This document shows, one piece after another, positions 44,545-53,794 of a DNA stretch of 64,000 bases. Numbering within the stretch: position 1 is the first letter of the stretch; each line of letters opens with the position of its first letter. The DNA lies in the NCBI RefSeq assembly GCF_014204625.1, contig NZ_JACHLU010000002.1:336802-400801 (forward strand). Reading direction: 5' to 3'. The notes below the pieces were generated by a model that did no database searches, was not told where the DNA came from, and was given only the letters and a program-made list of their open reading frames with translations. A program made the position numbers and the translations under genes. The DNA is from Gillisella vitis (lineage in GTDB: Bacteria > Pseudomonadota > Alphaproteobacteria > Rhizobiales > Rhizobiaceae).

Positions 44545-45386
44545 TTGTCATCTCCTGCTGCGGAAATCCGGAACATTCGATCGAGAATGATGGCCAGAAT
44601 GACGATACACAGGCCGGCTTCAAAGCCCTTGGCAATGTTGACGGTATTGAGAGCGCGCACCACCGGCACACCAAGGCCTGCGGCCCCGACCAGAGCGGCA
44701 ATCACCACCATGGACAGAGACAGCATGATGGTTTGCGTCAGGCCCGCCATGATCTGGGGCAGGGCATAGGGCAGTTCGACTTTGCGCAAAACCTGAGCGG
44801 GGGTTGCGCCAAACGCCACAGCGGCTTCCACCAGCGATGACGGTGTGGAGACAATGCCAAGACGTGTCAGGCGGATCGGTGATGGAACCGCAAAAATAAC
44901 AGTGGCGATCAGGCCGGGGACCATGCCAAGGCCAAAAAGAATCAAAGCAGGAATAAGATAAACAAACGTAGGAATGGTCTGCATCAGGTCCAGTACCGGA
45001 CGCATCAATGCATAAATCCAGCTTCGGCGGGCCGCCAATATGCCAAGCGGCACCCCAACCATCATGCACACCGCCGTCGAGGCCAGCACCAGCGCCAGTG
45101 TCTCGGTTGTTTCCTTGAAGTAGCCTTGATTGATAATGAACAGCAGGCCCAGAAACGTGAAGATGGCAACCGCGATGGAGCGGCGCATGAGCCATGCAAT
45201 CAAGCTGATTGCCAGAGCAACAACCAGCGGGTTTGGATATTGAAGCAAAAACAGCAGGCCATCAATGCTGCTTGAGATGACGTGGGACAGCCAGTCAAAA
45301 AACCAGCTTCCGTTCGCAGTCAGCCAGTCCACAAAAACCTTTGCCGATGGGCCTACGGGGATCTTGAAATCAGTCAGCCAATCCAC
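44541..45386 (-). CDS. choW: Choline/glycine betaine ABC transporter, permease
   Basis: A 281-residue inner-membrane permease. It starts at GTG 45386 (VDWLTDFKIPVG) nine bases after AAGGA; an upstream ATG would add a non-homologous 23-residue tail. It has about six membrane segments and the EAA loop VEAAVAFGATPAQVLRKVEL that contacts ChoV. TIPTFVYLIPALILFGLGMV and LVGAAGLGVPVVRALNTVNI are typical of ProW/OpuAB relatives. It sits between choX (80 bases upstream) and choV (overlap). Confidence 0.93.
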   Translation of the reverse strand: MDWLTDFKIPVGPSAKVFVDWLTANGSWFFDWLSHVISSSIDGLLFLLQYPNPLVVALAISLIAWLMRRSIAVAIFTFLGLLFIINQGYFKETTETLALVLASTAVCMMVGVPLGILAARRSWIYALMRPVLDLMQTIPTFVYLIPALILFGLGMVPGLIATVIFAVPSPIRLTRLGIVSTPSSLVEAAVAFGATPAQVLRKVELPYALPQIMAGLTQTIMLSLSMVVIAALVGAAGLGVPVVRALNTVNIAKGFEAGLCIVILAIILDRMFRISAAGDDK

Positions 45387-45465
45387 TGAAACACATCCTT
45401 GAAAAAGAGGAGGGAGAGCGATGCCGGGACGATGGATTCGCCCCGGCGCGATCATTCAGTCAGAT

Positions 45466-46422
45466 TTAGAGGCCCAATCCCTTTTTCACGGCGGCAAGAC
45501 CATCCTTGCCGTCCTTTGTCGTCACGCCAGCCAGCCAAGGCTCAACAACGGCAGGGTGGGCCTTCAGCCATGCCTTGGCAGCTTTGGCCGGATCTTCGCC
45601 ATCGTCCAGAATCTTGCCCATAATGGCATTTTCCATGTCGAGCGAGAATTTCATGTTTTTCAGCAGCGTGCCAACATTCTGACATTCTGCTGTATAGCCA
45701 CCGCGCGCGGTGGTGTAGACGGTCGCGCCACCGTAATTGGGGCCAAAGACAGTGTCATCACCGCCCGCCAGATAGGTGATCTCATGGGCATTGTTCATGG
45801 GATGTGGTGCCCATGCCAGGAAAATCACCGGCTTGTTGTCCTTGTCGGCACGGGTGACCTGACTCAACATGCCCTGCTCGGAGGATTCAACCACGTCAAA
45901 CCCCTTGAGGCCAAAGGTGTCGGCCTTGATCAGGGAGTTGATCATTTCATTGCCCTCATTGCCCGGCTCGATCCCGTAGATCTTGCCGCCCAACTCGGCT
46001 TTATGGGCTGCTATATCTTTGAAATCCTTGATTCCAAGCTTTGCACCAGCGCCATTGGTGGCCAGGGTGTACTTGGCGCCGTCCAGATTGGCGGTGACGC
46101 TCTCAATCGACTTGTCGTCAAGATAGGGCTGGATTGCGTCTTTCTGGGCGGGCATCCAGTTGCCGAGGAAAACGTCAATATCCTTGTTTTTCATGGAGGA
46201 ATAGGTGACAGGCACGCCGAGCGTTTTCACGTCAGCTTTATAGCCAAGCGCTTCCAGTACGGCGATAAACGAGGCATTGGTGGAGGCGAGGTCGGTCCAG
46301 CCGACATCGGAAATGCGCACCGTGCCACAGCTGGCTGCTTCTGCGGCAAGAGCGGTCTGACCAAATGCTGTCATGCATCCTGCCAATGCGAGGGCGATTT
46401 TAACGGACTTGGAAATTGGCAT
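45466..46422 (-). CDS. choX: Choline/glycine betaine-binding periplasmic protein
   Basis: A 318-residue substrate-binding protein with a signal peptide (MPISKSVKIALALAGCMTAF...ALA, cleavage near residue 26). Aromatic-cage residues known from S. meliloti ChoX have counterparts in VGWTDLASTNASF, FLGNWMPAQKDA, EPGNEGNEMI and FLAWAPHPMNNAH. ChoX binds choline and acetylcholine. It is the first gene of choXWV, probably inducible by choline; the 196-bp gap to tdk contains its promoter. No betI or betaine synthesis gene is present. Confidence 0.94.
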   Translation of the reverse strand: MPISKSVKIALALAGCMTAFGQTALAAEAASCGTVRISDVGWTDLASTNASFIAVLEALGYKADVKTLGVPVTYSSMKNKDIDVFLGNWMPAQKDAIQPYLDDKSIESVTANLDGAKYTLATNGAGAKLGIKDFKDIAAHKAELGGKIYGIEPGNEGNEMINSLIKADTFGLKGFDVVESSEQGMLSQVTRADKDNKPVIFLAWAPHPMNNAHEITYLAGGDDTVFGPNYGGATVYTTARGGYTAECQNVGTLLKNMKFSLDMENAIMGKILDDGEDPAKAAKAWLKAHPAVVEPWLAGVTTKDGKDGLAAVKKGLGL

Positions 46423-46618
46423 GTTATGCTCCCTTTTTATGTTCCCGGCATTATCAATACATAAACGGATGAGGCAAGCCTTCGCGTTCGCGCCGGTTCA
46501 CAGGGGGTATTTGCGACATTTTGACATATTTTATCTCCGCTTTGTGTTTGAGGTGGAAATCTGTGGTTATCGCCGTGGTCGGCTTTTCACTTTGGCACAG
46601 ACGAGGCAAAAGGATGCC

Positions 46619-47200
46619 ATGGCCAAGCTTTACTTTAATTATGCCGCGATGAACGCGGGAAAATCCACCATGCTGCTGCAAGCCTCCTATAATTATCAGG
46701 AGCGCGGGATGCGGACGGTGATCTTTGTGGCAGCCCTTGATGATCGCGCAGGCCGCGGCAAGGTGGCCTCACGTATCGGGCTTTCCAGCGATGCGCTGAC
46801 CTTTGAAGCGGATACGGATCTGTTTGCAACGGTTGAGGCCATGCACGCAAATGAGCCGATTGCCTGTGTGTTTGTCGATGAGGCCAATTTTCTGGATGCT
46901 TCCCATGTCTGGCAATTGGCACGGATTGCCGATCGGCTGAACATTCCGGTGATGACCTACGGGCTTCGCACCGATTTTCAGGGCAATCTGTTTCCGGCAT
47001 CAAAGCTGCTGCTCGGCATTGCCGATGAGCTGCGCGAAATCCGCACTATTTGCCACTGTGGGCGCAAGGCCACCATGAATGCCCGCTTTGATGCCTCAGG
47101 GCAGGTTATTCGGGAGGGGGCGCAGATTGACGTGGGCGGCAACGAAAAATATGTCTCTTTCTGCCGTCTTCATTGGGATGAGCTGTTTAACGGTGCGTGA
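46619..47200 (+). CDS. tdk: Thymidine kinase
   Basis: A 193-residue type II thymidine kinase phosphorylating thymidine to dTMP. It has P-loop LYFNYAAMNAGKSTMLLQAS, Walker B CVFVDEANFLDASHVWQLAR, the lasso region VMTYGLRTDFQGNLFPAS, and a zinc-binding set ICHCGRKATMNARFD plus a later FCRLHW. The ATG at 46619 follows AAAGGA. An upstream in-frame start at 46373 would overlap choX and is not supported. Confidence 0.95.
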   Translation: MAKLYFNYAAMNAGKSTMLLQASYNYQERGMRTVIFVAALDDRAGRGKVASRIGLSSDALTFEADTDLFATVEAMHANEPIACVFVDEANFLDASHVWQLARIADRLNIPVMTYGLRTDFQGNLFPASKLLLGIADELREIRTICHCGRKATMNARFDASGQVIREGAQIDVGGNEKYVSFCRLHWDELFNGA

Positions 47201-47316
47201 GCGCCAGAGATCAGGTGCAGATTTTCAGGCAGAATTTTCGGGTAAATATCTGCGCCTGTGTTGTTATCACGCTTGTGTGAGCCTATCTGTTTGTCAGTAA
47301 ACAGGAGGCAAGATTG

Positions 47317-48426
47317 ATGCTTGATGCGATGAAGGCGACTTTTCTGGGTCTTTGGTCCGCGCTGCGCCGGAGTGCAGGCCTGCTTTACATCGCCGTCTCC
47401 TGGCCGTTTCGGGCGCGGCATTCCGAGGCAGGAATGCGCAGCCTGATCGTTCGCGGCTGCATTGGTCTGGCTGTGCTGGTGCTGATCGCCGCTTACGGAC
47501 AATTCTTCTGGCGCACTCAGGTCTGGAATGGTTTTGATCCGAATTTTGCCAAGGCGTATGGTTTTGCCGATCGCAAGATTGCCGCCGGTCAGCCGGTGCC
47601 AGACAAGCCGGGGACGTGCCAGAATTCCGGCATTGTCACGGCCGTTGCGGATCTGACCGACATCAACGTCAATCAGAATATCTGGGTCTCTTCCACTCTG
47701 CTTTACAAGCTCGGCCTGTTCGGTCTGGACTGGGATGATACGCCGTTTTTTGACAACAAAGCGTCATTCCAGCGCGGCGTCAATCAGGTGGTGCGGCGTG
47801 TTGGTATTGAGCTTGCCGACAATCTGGGCCGTGTGCGTGGTACATCCGGCATCAACAGTGATTTGCAGGATGCGCGCGGCAATATTCAATTTGATGAAAG
47901 CACCTGGTATTTTGGAACCAATCCTTTGGGGTTCAAAACGCCAACGCCGGGCTATTATCGTTCTGCCATCAACAGCTGGAGAAAATTCAACGCTGATCTG
48001 GAAACCTGCAAGGCGGTGTTTGACGCCCGCGCCGACAATCTGGTGCAATTGCTGGATCGCTCTGCCAATGATCTTGGCAATACCTCGGATATTTTGCGTC
48101 GCCGCTCAGAAGAGCACAGTGGCGGCTGGTTTGACACGCGGGCAGATGACCGCTTCTGGTTTGCCTATGGCCAGCTTTACGCGCAATATGCACTGTTTCA
48201 AGCCGTTGGGGCCGACTTCTCAGACGTGATCCGTGAGCGCAATCTGACGGCTATCTGGGCGGAGATGGAAAAACAGATGGCATCAGCCCTGCGCATTCAG
48301 CCATGGATCATCTCCAACGGCAGCGAAGATGGCATGTTCATGCCCAATCATCTCTCGACAATGGGATTTTATATCCTGCGGGTGCGTGCGAATATGGTGG
48401 AACTGCGCGGCGTGTTGGAGAGGTAG
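47317..48426 (+). CDS. DUF2333 family membrane protein
   Basis: A 369-residue protein of unknown function. One membrane segment lies at about 43-63 (IVRGCIGLAVLVLIAAYGQF), followed by a large, probably periplasmic domain (WVSSTLLYKLGLFGLDWDDT, FQRGVNQVVRRVGIELADNL, RGNIQFDESTWYFGTNPLGF, RPWI-like LRIQPWIISNGSEDGMFMPN). These blocks match DUF2333 (COG5345-type) proteins of Proteobacteria. AGGAGG precedes the ATG by nine bases; the TTG three bases earlier is not needed. Confidence 0.85.
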   Translation: MLDAMKATFLGLWSALRRSAGLLYIAVSWPFRARHSEAGMRSLIVRGCIGLAVLVLIAAYGQFFWRTQVWNGFDPNFAKAYGFADRKIAAGQPVPDKPGTCQNSGIVTAVADLTDINVNQNIWVSSTLLYKLGLFGLDWDDTPFFDNKASFQRGVNQVVRRVGIELADNLGRVRGTSGINSDLQDARGNIQFDESTWYFGTNPLGFKTPTPGYYRSAINSWRKFNADLETCKAVFDARADNLVQLLDRSANDLGNTSDILRRRSEEHSGGWFDTRADDRFWFAYGQLYAQYALFQAVGADFSDVIRERNLTAIWAEMEKQMASALRIQPWIISNGSEDGMFMPNHLSTMGFYILRVRANMVELRGVLER

Positions 48427-48434
48427 AGGGCGTC

Positions 48435-48890
48435 TCAGATCGGTTCCACAACAAAGGCCGCGGTTGGCACATGCTGAAACAATTCGTGCATCATGCCGCG
48501 GATCTCAGCTGGCCCATCGGGTTGCGCATGATATTTACCAATGGAGCGGACCCATTTGGCGCAGCCATTTTTGGCCAATACCCGAAAAATACAATGGAAT
48601 GTCTGTTTGGTTTCAGTGCTGCGCTGAAAGGCTTCCAGCACCATGCCGCAATCATCCGGGTGCATGGCGGCGGCCACGGATGTGATGTTCACAGGTCCGT
48701 CGTGGGGTTCCATTTCAAAAATTTTGAAACAATGCTCTGTCCAGAAAATAAACCCGTCGTCCAGCGATGCACGCCAGAAGCCACACACATGAAAAGCCTG
48801 CGTTAATTCAACAACATCATGGTCATTCAGGCCGATGGAATTTAAATTCTGCATCGGTCTGGCAATGGATTCATCAAAGCGCCAGGCCAA
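48435..48890 (-). CDS. Stand-alone PAS domain protein
   Basis: A 151-residue protein comprising one PAS fold of the PAS_3 type: GFWRASLDDGFIFWTEHCFK, IFEMEPHDGPVNITSVAAAM, HPDDCGMVLEAFQRSTETKQ, then FHCIFRVLAKNGCAKWVRSI. There is no kinase, GGDEF or DNA-binding part. The start is TTG at 48890, chosen because AAGGAG lies nine bases upstream. It follows the LuxR-type gene by 41 bases on the same strand, so the two are probably cotranscribed and the PAS protein may act with it. It runs tail to tail with the DUF2333 gene. Confidence 0.75.
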   Translation of the reverse strand: MAWRFDESIARPMQNLNSIGLNDHDVVELTQAFHVCGFWRASLDDGFIFWTEHCFKIFEMEPHDGPVNITSVAAAMHPDDCGMVLEAFQRSTETKQTFHCIFRVLAKNGCAKWVRSIGKYHAQPDGPAEIRGMMHELFQHVPTAAFVVEPI

Positions 48891-48931
48891 ACTGCTGATC
48901 TCCTTTTATGGCATGGCTGATGCAACCCTGT

Positions 48932-49657
48932 TTAGCGGATCAGCTTGAGCCGGATTGCCTTGGCTACCAATTGTGTGCGATTCACGCAATCCAGCTTTTT
49001 CATGGCTGTGGTCATGTAGGCATTGATTGTGTGGTCGGAGAGTGTGAGAATCTGGCCAATCTCAACCGATGTTTTGCCTTGCGCAGTCCAGCGTATCACT
49101 TCCAGCTCTCTTGCCGATAACACGTCTACGTTGTTCATTTCAGCACGCAAAAGCTTATTGTACTGATCGAAAAACTCCATGGCAATCATGCTGAGTTCAT
49201 TCAGTTCGTGGCGTAATATGGGCGGACGATCACCTTCAAACCGCATCAGATAGCGGCGGTGATCGTGGGAATTGATAACAAAGAAAACCCCGACGATCAG
49301 GCCATAGCGCAGCATCAGTTCGCGCGCGGTGTCTGTCCATTCAACTTCATCGTCCTCCTGTGGAGGACTCATCAGATTCCATGTGTGAGGCAGAATAGAC
49401 TCGGAGAATTTGGTAATCATCGGGCACTGGCGAACAAGCTGGTGCCGATCATACTCCGTGATGAACTCCAAAGGCAGGGTTGATTCCAGCACAAGCGGCG
49501 CAGCGTGCACATCTGCGGGCGTGGGTGCCACAAACAAGGTGCCATGTGACAGGCCAAAAGCGTGGGCGATATTGCTCATCACTGTCGCGCACTGGCTGCG
49601 AACCGTAATCGCGGAAATTTCGGTACTCAAAAGAGATTGGCGTGGTGCAGCTATCAT
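48932..49657 (-). CDS. LuxR-type transcriptional regulator (solo, atypical ligand domain)
   Basis: A 241-residue protein with an autoinducer-binding-like N-terminal domain and a C-terminal LuxR helix-turn-helix (LSARELEVIRWTAQGKTSVE, IGQILTLSDHTINAYMTTAM, KKLDCVNRTQLVAKAIRLKL). In the N-domain, the region equivalent to TraR's W-Y-...-D-P reads FITEYDRHQLVRQCPMITKF: the usual Asp before Pro is Cys. No luxI-type gene is near. It resembles VisN/VisR-like rhizobial regulators in size and layout, but which is not clear. Confidence 0.85.
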   Translation of the reverse strand: MIAAPRQSLLSTEISAITVRSQCATVMSNIAHAFGLSHGTLFVAPTPADVHAAPLVLESTLPLEFITEYDRHQLVRQCPMITKFSESILPHTWNLMSPPQEDDEVEWTDTARELMLRYGLIVGVFFVINSHDHRRYLMRFEGDRPPILRHELNELSMIAMEFFDQYNKLLRAEMNNVDVLSARELEVIRWTAQGKTSVEIGQILTLSDHTINAYMTTAMKKLDCVNRTQLVAKAIRLKLIR

Positions 49658-50241
49658 TGAGGCGCGACCGGGGTCCAGAGTTGAAAAATCTTAATACCAA
49701 ACATGACAAACCTTTGAAAGCAATCGATAAGGGTAAAGAAATTTTCGGCATTCTTATTTAGTTGATTAAGAGATGTCGACTTGAAATCTATCAATTTCTC
49801 CCGGATCATGAATTTTTGTGAGCCGTATTGGTGGAAAAAGGTGCAGAAGATTATTTGCTGGTGCAGCGATCCAAGCACAGGCTTCAGCCGAGTTTGGAAA
49901 AATCGCCGCAGAAACAAAAGGCTGGCGCACGAAGGCATGAAAGACGTGAATGCCTCGGTGCACTGGATGAGGTTTCTCTAAACCGTGTATTCCCGCTGCT
50001 CTATATCAAATGATGTCCCAGGATAAAATAGGGATATTGCCGGATTTCCATAAATTTTAGGGGTTACCTTTACGTAACAGCAGGCAGGATTGGCGCATCA
50101 AAGCGCTGAAAGCTTCAGCGCTTTGGCAAGGGCGCAACTGTTTGGCGGTTGTTCCAGACAAAACCTTGAATTACAGAGCATTGGCCGAAAAAATGGCTTT
50201 CAGCGCATGGGCTGACACCAGGAAATCGAGATGGAGCAGGG
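49658..50241. other. Intergenic region upstream of fhs with a strong hairpin
   Basis: No convincing gene; short frames at 49654-49938 (minus) and 49828-50013 (plus) overlap each other and look random. A perfect hairpin CAAAGCGCTGAA / TTCAGCGCTTTG with an AGC loop lies at 50099-50125. GTTAC-N6-GTAAC is at 50063-50078. The hairpin is about 115 bases before fhs and may structure its leader. Confidence 0.45.
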
Positions 50242-51909
50242 ATGTCTGATATTGAAATTGCCAGAGCCGCCAACAAATTGCCAATCAACCAAATCGGCAC
50301 AAAGCTTGGTATCGGCTATGATGACCTTGTTCCCTATGGTCATGACAAGGCCAAGATCAGTGCAGCGTTTCTTGCATCCCTGAAAGAAAGGCCAGACGGG
50401 CGGTTGATTCTGGTCACGGCGATCAATCCCACGCCAGCGGGCGAGGGCAAAACCACCACCACGGTTGGGCTGGTGGATGGGTTGAACCGCATCGGGCGGC
50501 AGGCTGTGGTGTGCGTGCGTGAGCCCTCTCTTGGCCCCTGTTTTGGCATCAAGGGCGGGGCCGCAGGCGGTGGCCATGCGCAGGTGGTGCCGATGGAAGA
50601 CATCAATCTGCATTTCACCGGCGATTTTCATGCCATTACCTCGGCCCACAATCTGCTGGCTGCGATGATTGATAATCACATCTATTGGGGAAATGAAGAG
50701 AATATCGATACGCGACGGGTAACGTGGCGGCGGGTTCTGGACATGAACGATCGGGCCTTGCGCACTGTTGTGGCAGCCCTGGGTGGTGCGCGCAATGGAT
50801 TTCCGCGTGAAACCGGCTTTGATATTACGGTTGCCTCTGAAGTCATGGCCATTCTGTGTCTGGCCAGCGATGCCAACGATCTTGAAGAGCGGCTGGGCGG
50901 CATTGTCATTGGCTATCGTGTCGATAAAAGCCCGGTTTTTGCCCGCGACATCAAGGCAGATGGGGCAATGGCGGTGCTGTTGAAAGATGCGATGCAGCCC
51001 AATCTGGTGCAGACGCTGGAAAACAATCCGGCGCTGGTGCATGGCGGGCCTTTTGCCAATATCGCCCATGGTTGCAATTCTGTTGTGGCCACCAAAGCAG
51101 CGTTGAAGCTGGCCGATTATGTGGTGACCGAAGCGGGCTTTGGCGCGGATCTGGGGGCGGAGAAATTTTTCAATATCAAATGCCGAAAAGCGGGCTTGCG
51201 CCCGGCAGCGGCTGTCATTGTTGCCACCGTTCGCGCGTTGAAAATGAATGGCGGTGTTGCCCGTCATGATCTGGGGCGGGAAGATGTGGCGGCTGTGGTG
51301 CAAGGGGCCGTCAATCTGGGCCGACATGTCGAGAATATCCGCGCCTTTGGCGTGCCGGTGATTGTGGCCATCAACCACTTCACCAGCGATACCGAGGCGG
51401 AGATTGCAGCCTTGCAGGATTACGCAAGAGGTCTTGGTGTGGAGGCGATTTTGTGCCGTCACTGGGCTGAAGGTGGCGCGGGCATTGAAGAGCTGGCGCA
51501 AAAAGTGGCGCAGATTGCTGATAGCGATGTTGCTGATTTCCGGCCGCTTTATCCCGATGATATGCCGCTTGCATCGAAGATCGAGACGGTCGCGCGCAAG
51601 ATCTATCGTGCGTCGGCGGTGACGATGGATCGGGTTGCAGCCGAGCAATTGGCGCAGTTTGAAGCCATGGGTTATGGAAACCTGCCGGTGTGCATTGCCA
51701 AAACCCAATATTCATTCTCCACCGATCCCACCCGGCTTGGTGCACCCGATGACCATACGGTGCACGTGCGCGAAGTGCGACTGTCGGCAGGGGCCGGGTT
51801 TGTCGTGGCGGTGACAGGTGACATTATGACCATGCCCGGATTGCCGCGCACGCCTGCCGCCCAAAGCATTCGTCTGGGGGCTGACGGCTTTGTCCAAGGG
51901 TTATTTTAG
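50242..51909 (+). CDS. fhs: Formate--tetrahydrofolate ligase
   Basis: A 555-residue enzyme making 10-formyl-THF from formate, THF and ATP. Motifs are [19 protein letters not shown] (ATP site), [75 protein letters not shown] and [20 protein letters not shown]. It connects formate to one-carbon metabolism, including purine synthesis. The ATG is preceded by GGAGCAGGG. Its stop is joined directly to a family E repeat. Confidence 0.96.
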   Translation: MSDIEIARAANKLPINQIGTKLGIGYDDLVPYGHDKAKISAAFLASLKERPDGRLILVTAINPTPAGEGKTTTTVGLVDGLNRIGRQAVVCVREPSLGPCFGIKGGAAGGGHAQVVPMEDINLHFTGDFHAITSAHNLLAAMIDNHIYWGNEENIDTRRVTWRRVLDMNDRALRTVVAALGGARNGFPRETGFDITVASEVMAILCLASDANDLEERLGGIVIGYRVDKSPVFARDIKADGAMAVLLKDAMQPNLVQTLENNPALVHGGPFANIAHGCNSVVATKAALKLADYVVTEAGFGADLGAEKFFNIKCRKAGLRPAAAVIVATVRALKMNGGVARHDLGREDVAAVVQGAVNLGRHVENIRAFGVPVIVAINHFTSDTEAEIAALQDYARGLGVEAILCRHWAEGGAGIEELAQKVAQIADSDVADFRPLYPDDMPLASKIETVARKIYRASAVTMDRVAAEQLAQFEAMGYGNLPVCIAKTQYSFSTDPTRLGAPDDHTVHVREVRLSAGAGFVVAVTGDIMTMPGLPRTPAAQSIRLGADGFVQGLF

Positions 51910-52030
51910 AGGCTGTCAGGGAAAAGTGGAACCCGGCTTTCCCGCAAAGACAAACGCAAACAAAGGAACGATTGAGTCTGTCTGGTTCAACCTCACAGTA
52001 CATGATGCAAACGTTTTGATCTGCCGCTTA

Positions 52031-52182
52031 CCCCCTCATCCCCCTGCCGGGACCTTCTCCCCGCTGGGGAGAAGAGGCATGAGGTGGCGTTTTGTTCTTG
52101 CGCCATTAATTTTAAATTCAGTGCTGTCAGCCTGGTCTCTTCTCCCCAGCGGGGAGAAGGTGGCGGTAGCCGGATGAGGGGG
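52031..52182. repeat. Palindromic repeat, family C, copy 2
   Basis: It begins CCCCCTCATC and ends GGATGAGGGGG, with internal CTTCTCCCCGCTGGGGAGAAG and CTTCTCCCCAGCGGGGAGAAG palindromes and a shared CATGAGGTGGCGT block. It is the same design as 21708-21886. Confidence 0.85.
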
Positions 52183-52260
52183 TGGCGAAGCCTCGAAAAC
52201 ATTTGCGTCGTGTACTGTGGCTCAACCCAGAGTACACGACACTATCGTTTTCACTCGTGG

Positions 52261-52444
52261 TTCACCCCCCTCTGTCCTGCCGGACATCTCCCCCTCAAGG
52301 GTGGAGATCAATACGCTGAAACCGCTTGCCCTATCGAAACCTTGTTATTTCCAGCAAAATAAGAGGCTAAAAGGGTACACGGTACCTGCTCCTTGCCGAT
52401 CTCCCTCCTTGAGGGGGAGATGCCCGGCAGGGCAGAGGGGTGAA
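52261..52444. repeat. Large imperfect palindrome, family F
   Basis: Arms TTCACCCCCCTCTGTCCTGC...CATCTCCCCCTCAAGG (52261-52300) and CCTTGAGGGGGAGATG...GCAGGGCAGAGGGGTGAA (52407-52444) surround about 105 bp of unrelated DNA. Only one copy is seen in this window. Confidence 0.75.
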
Positions 52445-52670
52445 CCATAGACTGTGTCGTGTACTATGGGTTCAACCTGAACCAGACAGCCTCTCGATTT
52501 TCTATCATTCGCCTTGGGCAGATCAAAAATATGACAGTTATCGTCATGTTTTTTGTTGACACCAAATTCCTGTTCGAATAGACAACTTATGGGCGATTTA
52601 ATCAACTGTAAGCCGCCTCTGTATTTTGATGCACGCAGGAATTTTTGAGCGATTGATACACTCACGTGTT

Positions 52671-52701
52671 GGGCGGCCCGCGTCAATGACAGGGGCCGCC
52701 C
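52671..52701 (-). terminator. Hairpin after the extensin-like gene
   Basis: GGGCGGCCC (52671-52679) and GGGCCGCCC (52693-52701), a 9-bp GC stem with a 13-base loop, seven bases beyond the stop on the minus strand. No T-run. Confidence 0.5.
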
Positions 52702-52708
52702 GTTTCTG

Positions 52709-53593
52709 TTATTTGGGGTCTCGGCAATATCGTGCATCATGGTTGCGTTTGATCAGGTCCAGATGCATGTGGTCCCTATGGGTTTCGTCACTGCCCGGAG
52801 CCAGAACCGTGGTGAAATACAGGCAGGCTGAAGCATTGAGGGTGCGTTGAAAGGCACCGTCCATGGTTGGTTCTTTCTCTGGTGCAATGGTCATGGGCAC
52901 TGTGCCTTTCTCAAAGGTGAGACCTGCAATATCAATGGCATTGCCGCGGGCATGTTCTGAAATCTTGCCCTCGCTGAGGCTGTTGCGCTTGCGGCAGATA
53001 TAGGTTGATGCCTGATTGATGGCCGTGAGCCTGCCCTTGTCAGGCATGGCCTGTTCTGCCGTTGGGATGACCACGGTCTTGACCCATTGCGACAGCTCAA
53101 GGGCTGCCTCGCAGCGCAGCGTGCCGCTGGGGGCAAGGCTGATACCCGGCATGATTTGGCTGACCTCGATGGGCTTGTCGATGCCACAACCGTCGCCATC
53201 GTCAATTCGGGGTTTTTCGGTAAAGGTCGCGCCTGCCTCGGTCAGGGCCTTGATACATTGACCATAGGCCTGCGGGTTCTCTGCCATAATTGGCGGTGGC
53301 GGGACAGGCTGTTCTGGCTCCGGCGCTACGGCCGGTTTGCTATCGGGAATGGGGGCTGCCCCTGCGGCTGGTTCCGGTTTTGTCGGCGACGGTTGCGGGG
53401 TTGGCACCATTGCCGGGTCAGGAGGTGTCGCGGCCTGTGGTGCGCCCTTGCTCTTGTCGCTGTTTGCATGTGTGGCCGATGGGGCTGCCTGCGGCATGTC
53501 AGGGCGGCGGTTCGGCACGGGTCCATCTGGTGGAAGCGCGGCCCCCGTCAGAGATAAAAGGCCCATCGCCAGTATCAAAAAGCTCCGGCTCAT
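52709..53593 (-). CDS. Extensin-like family protein, secreted
   Basis: A 294-residue protein starting MSRSFLILAMGLLSLTGAAL (signal peptide), then a Pro/Ala-rich linker (about 25-110) and a C-terminal extensin-like domain: AYGQCIKALTEAGATFTEKP, DDGDGCGIDKPIEVSQIMPG, YICRKRN...ISEHARGNAIDIAG, DETHRDHMHLDLIKRN. The SEHARGNAIDI and RDHMHLDL motifs resemble the zinc-binding residues of D-Ala-D-Ala carboxypeptidase-like M15 folds, so a murein peptidase role is possible. Paired cysteines suit a periplasmic disulfide-bonded protein. ATG 53593 is preferred to the upstream 53614. Confidence 0.85.
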   Translation of the reverse strand: MSRSFLILAMGLLSLTGAALPPDGPVPNRRPDMPQAAPSATHANSDKSKGAPQAATPPDPAMVPTPQPSPTKPEPAAGAAPIPDSKPAVAPEPEQPVPPPPIMAENPQAYGQCIKALTEAGATFTEKPRIDDGDGCGIDKPIEVSQIMPGISLAPSGTLRCEAALELSQWVKTVVIPTAEQAMPDKGRLTAINQASTYICRKRNSLSEGKISEHARGNAIDIAGLTFEKGTVPMTIAPEKEPTMDGAFQRTLNASACLYFTTVLAPGSDETHRDHMHLDLIKRNHDARYCRDPK

Positions 53594-53673
53594 TGTGCTA
53601 TCCCATTGGTTCATACGTCATGAACGTTTGAAACGACAATTGGTTGCCTGCGGAATTTTGCGCGCAAATTCAC

Positions 53674-53702
53674 TTGCACAAGGCCATCACCCGGGCTATG
53701 AC
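53674..53702 (+). promoter_or_regulatory. Promoter of trpL-trpE(G), likely leaderless start
   Basis: -35 TTGCAC (53674-53679), 17-base spacer, -10 TATGAC (53697-53702). The expected start falls at the A of the trpL ATG (53710), agreeing with the leaderless trpL transcript known in S. meliloti. Confidence 0.7.
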
Positions 53703-53709
53703 GTTTCTC

Positions 53710-53754
53710 ATGAAAAACACTTTGTCCATGAATGCTTGGTGGTGGGTTCGCTAA
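53710..53754 (+). CDS. trpL: trp leader peptide (attenuator peptide)
   Basis: A 14-codon ORF, MKNTLSMNAWWWVR, with three consecutive Trp codons (53737-53745), TAA at 53752-53754. S. meliloti peTrpL is also 14 residues with a Trp triplet near its end. Ribosome stalling at the Trp codons when charged tRNA-Trp is scarce prevents formation of the terminator at 53795-53827, allowing trpE(G) expression. In S. meliloti the released leader RNA and peptide also act in trans on other genes. It lies 122 bases before trpE(G). Confidence 0.9.
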   Translation: MKNTLSMNAWWWVR

Positions 53755-53794
53755 ACGCGGCCTTGACCAGTCATGTCTAAAGACAAGTGACCAC

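Larger units (their letters stand above)
51908..52497. repeat. Composite mosaic of nested palindromic repeats between fhs and the extensin gene
   Basis: A family E element (ends AGAGGCTGTCAGG at 51908-51920 and ACCAGACAGCCTCT at 52481-52494) appears split by a 485-bp insertion flanked by a direct repeat GGTTCAACCT (51984-51993 and 52469-52478). Inside are a family C copy (52031-52182), an inverted repeat GTCGTGTACT...AGTACACGAC (52207-52240), and a further large palindrome (52261-52444). No gene is present. Confidence 0.8.

Noticed and set aside
49654..50013. Short ORFs on both strands between the LuxR-type gene and fhs
   Set aside because: They overlap mutually, have no initiation signals and no resemblance to known proteins.
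50200..51708. A 502-codon minus-strand frame opposite fhs
   Set aside because: The plus strand encodes an unmistakable formate-THF ligase, so the reverse frame is a shadow produced by codon bias.
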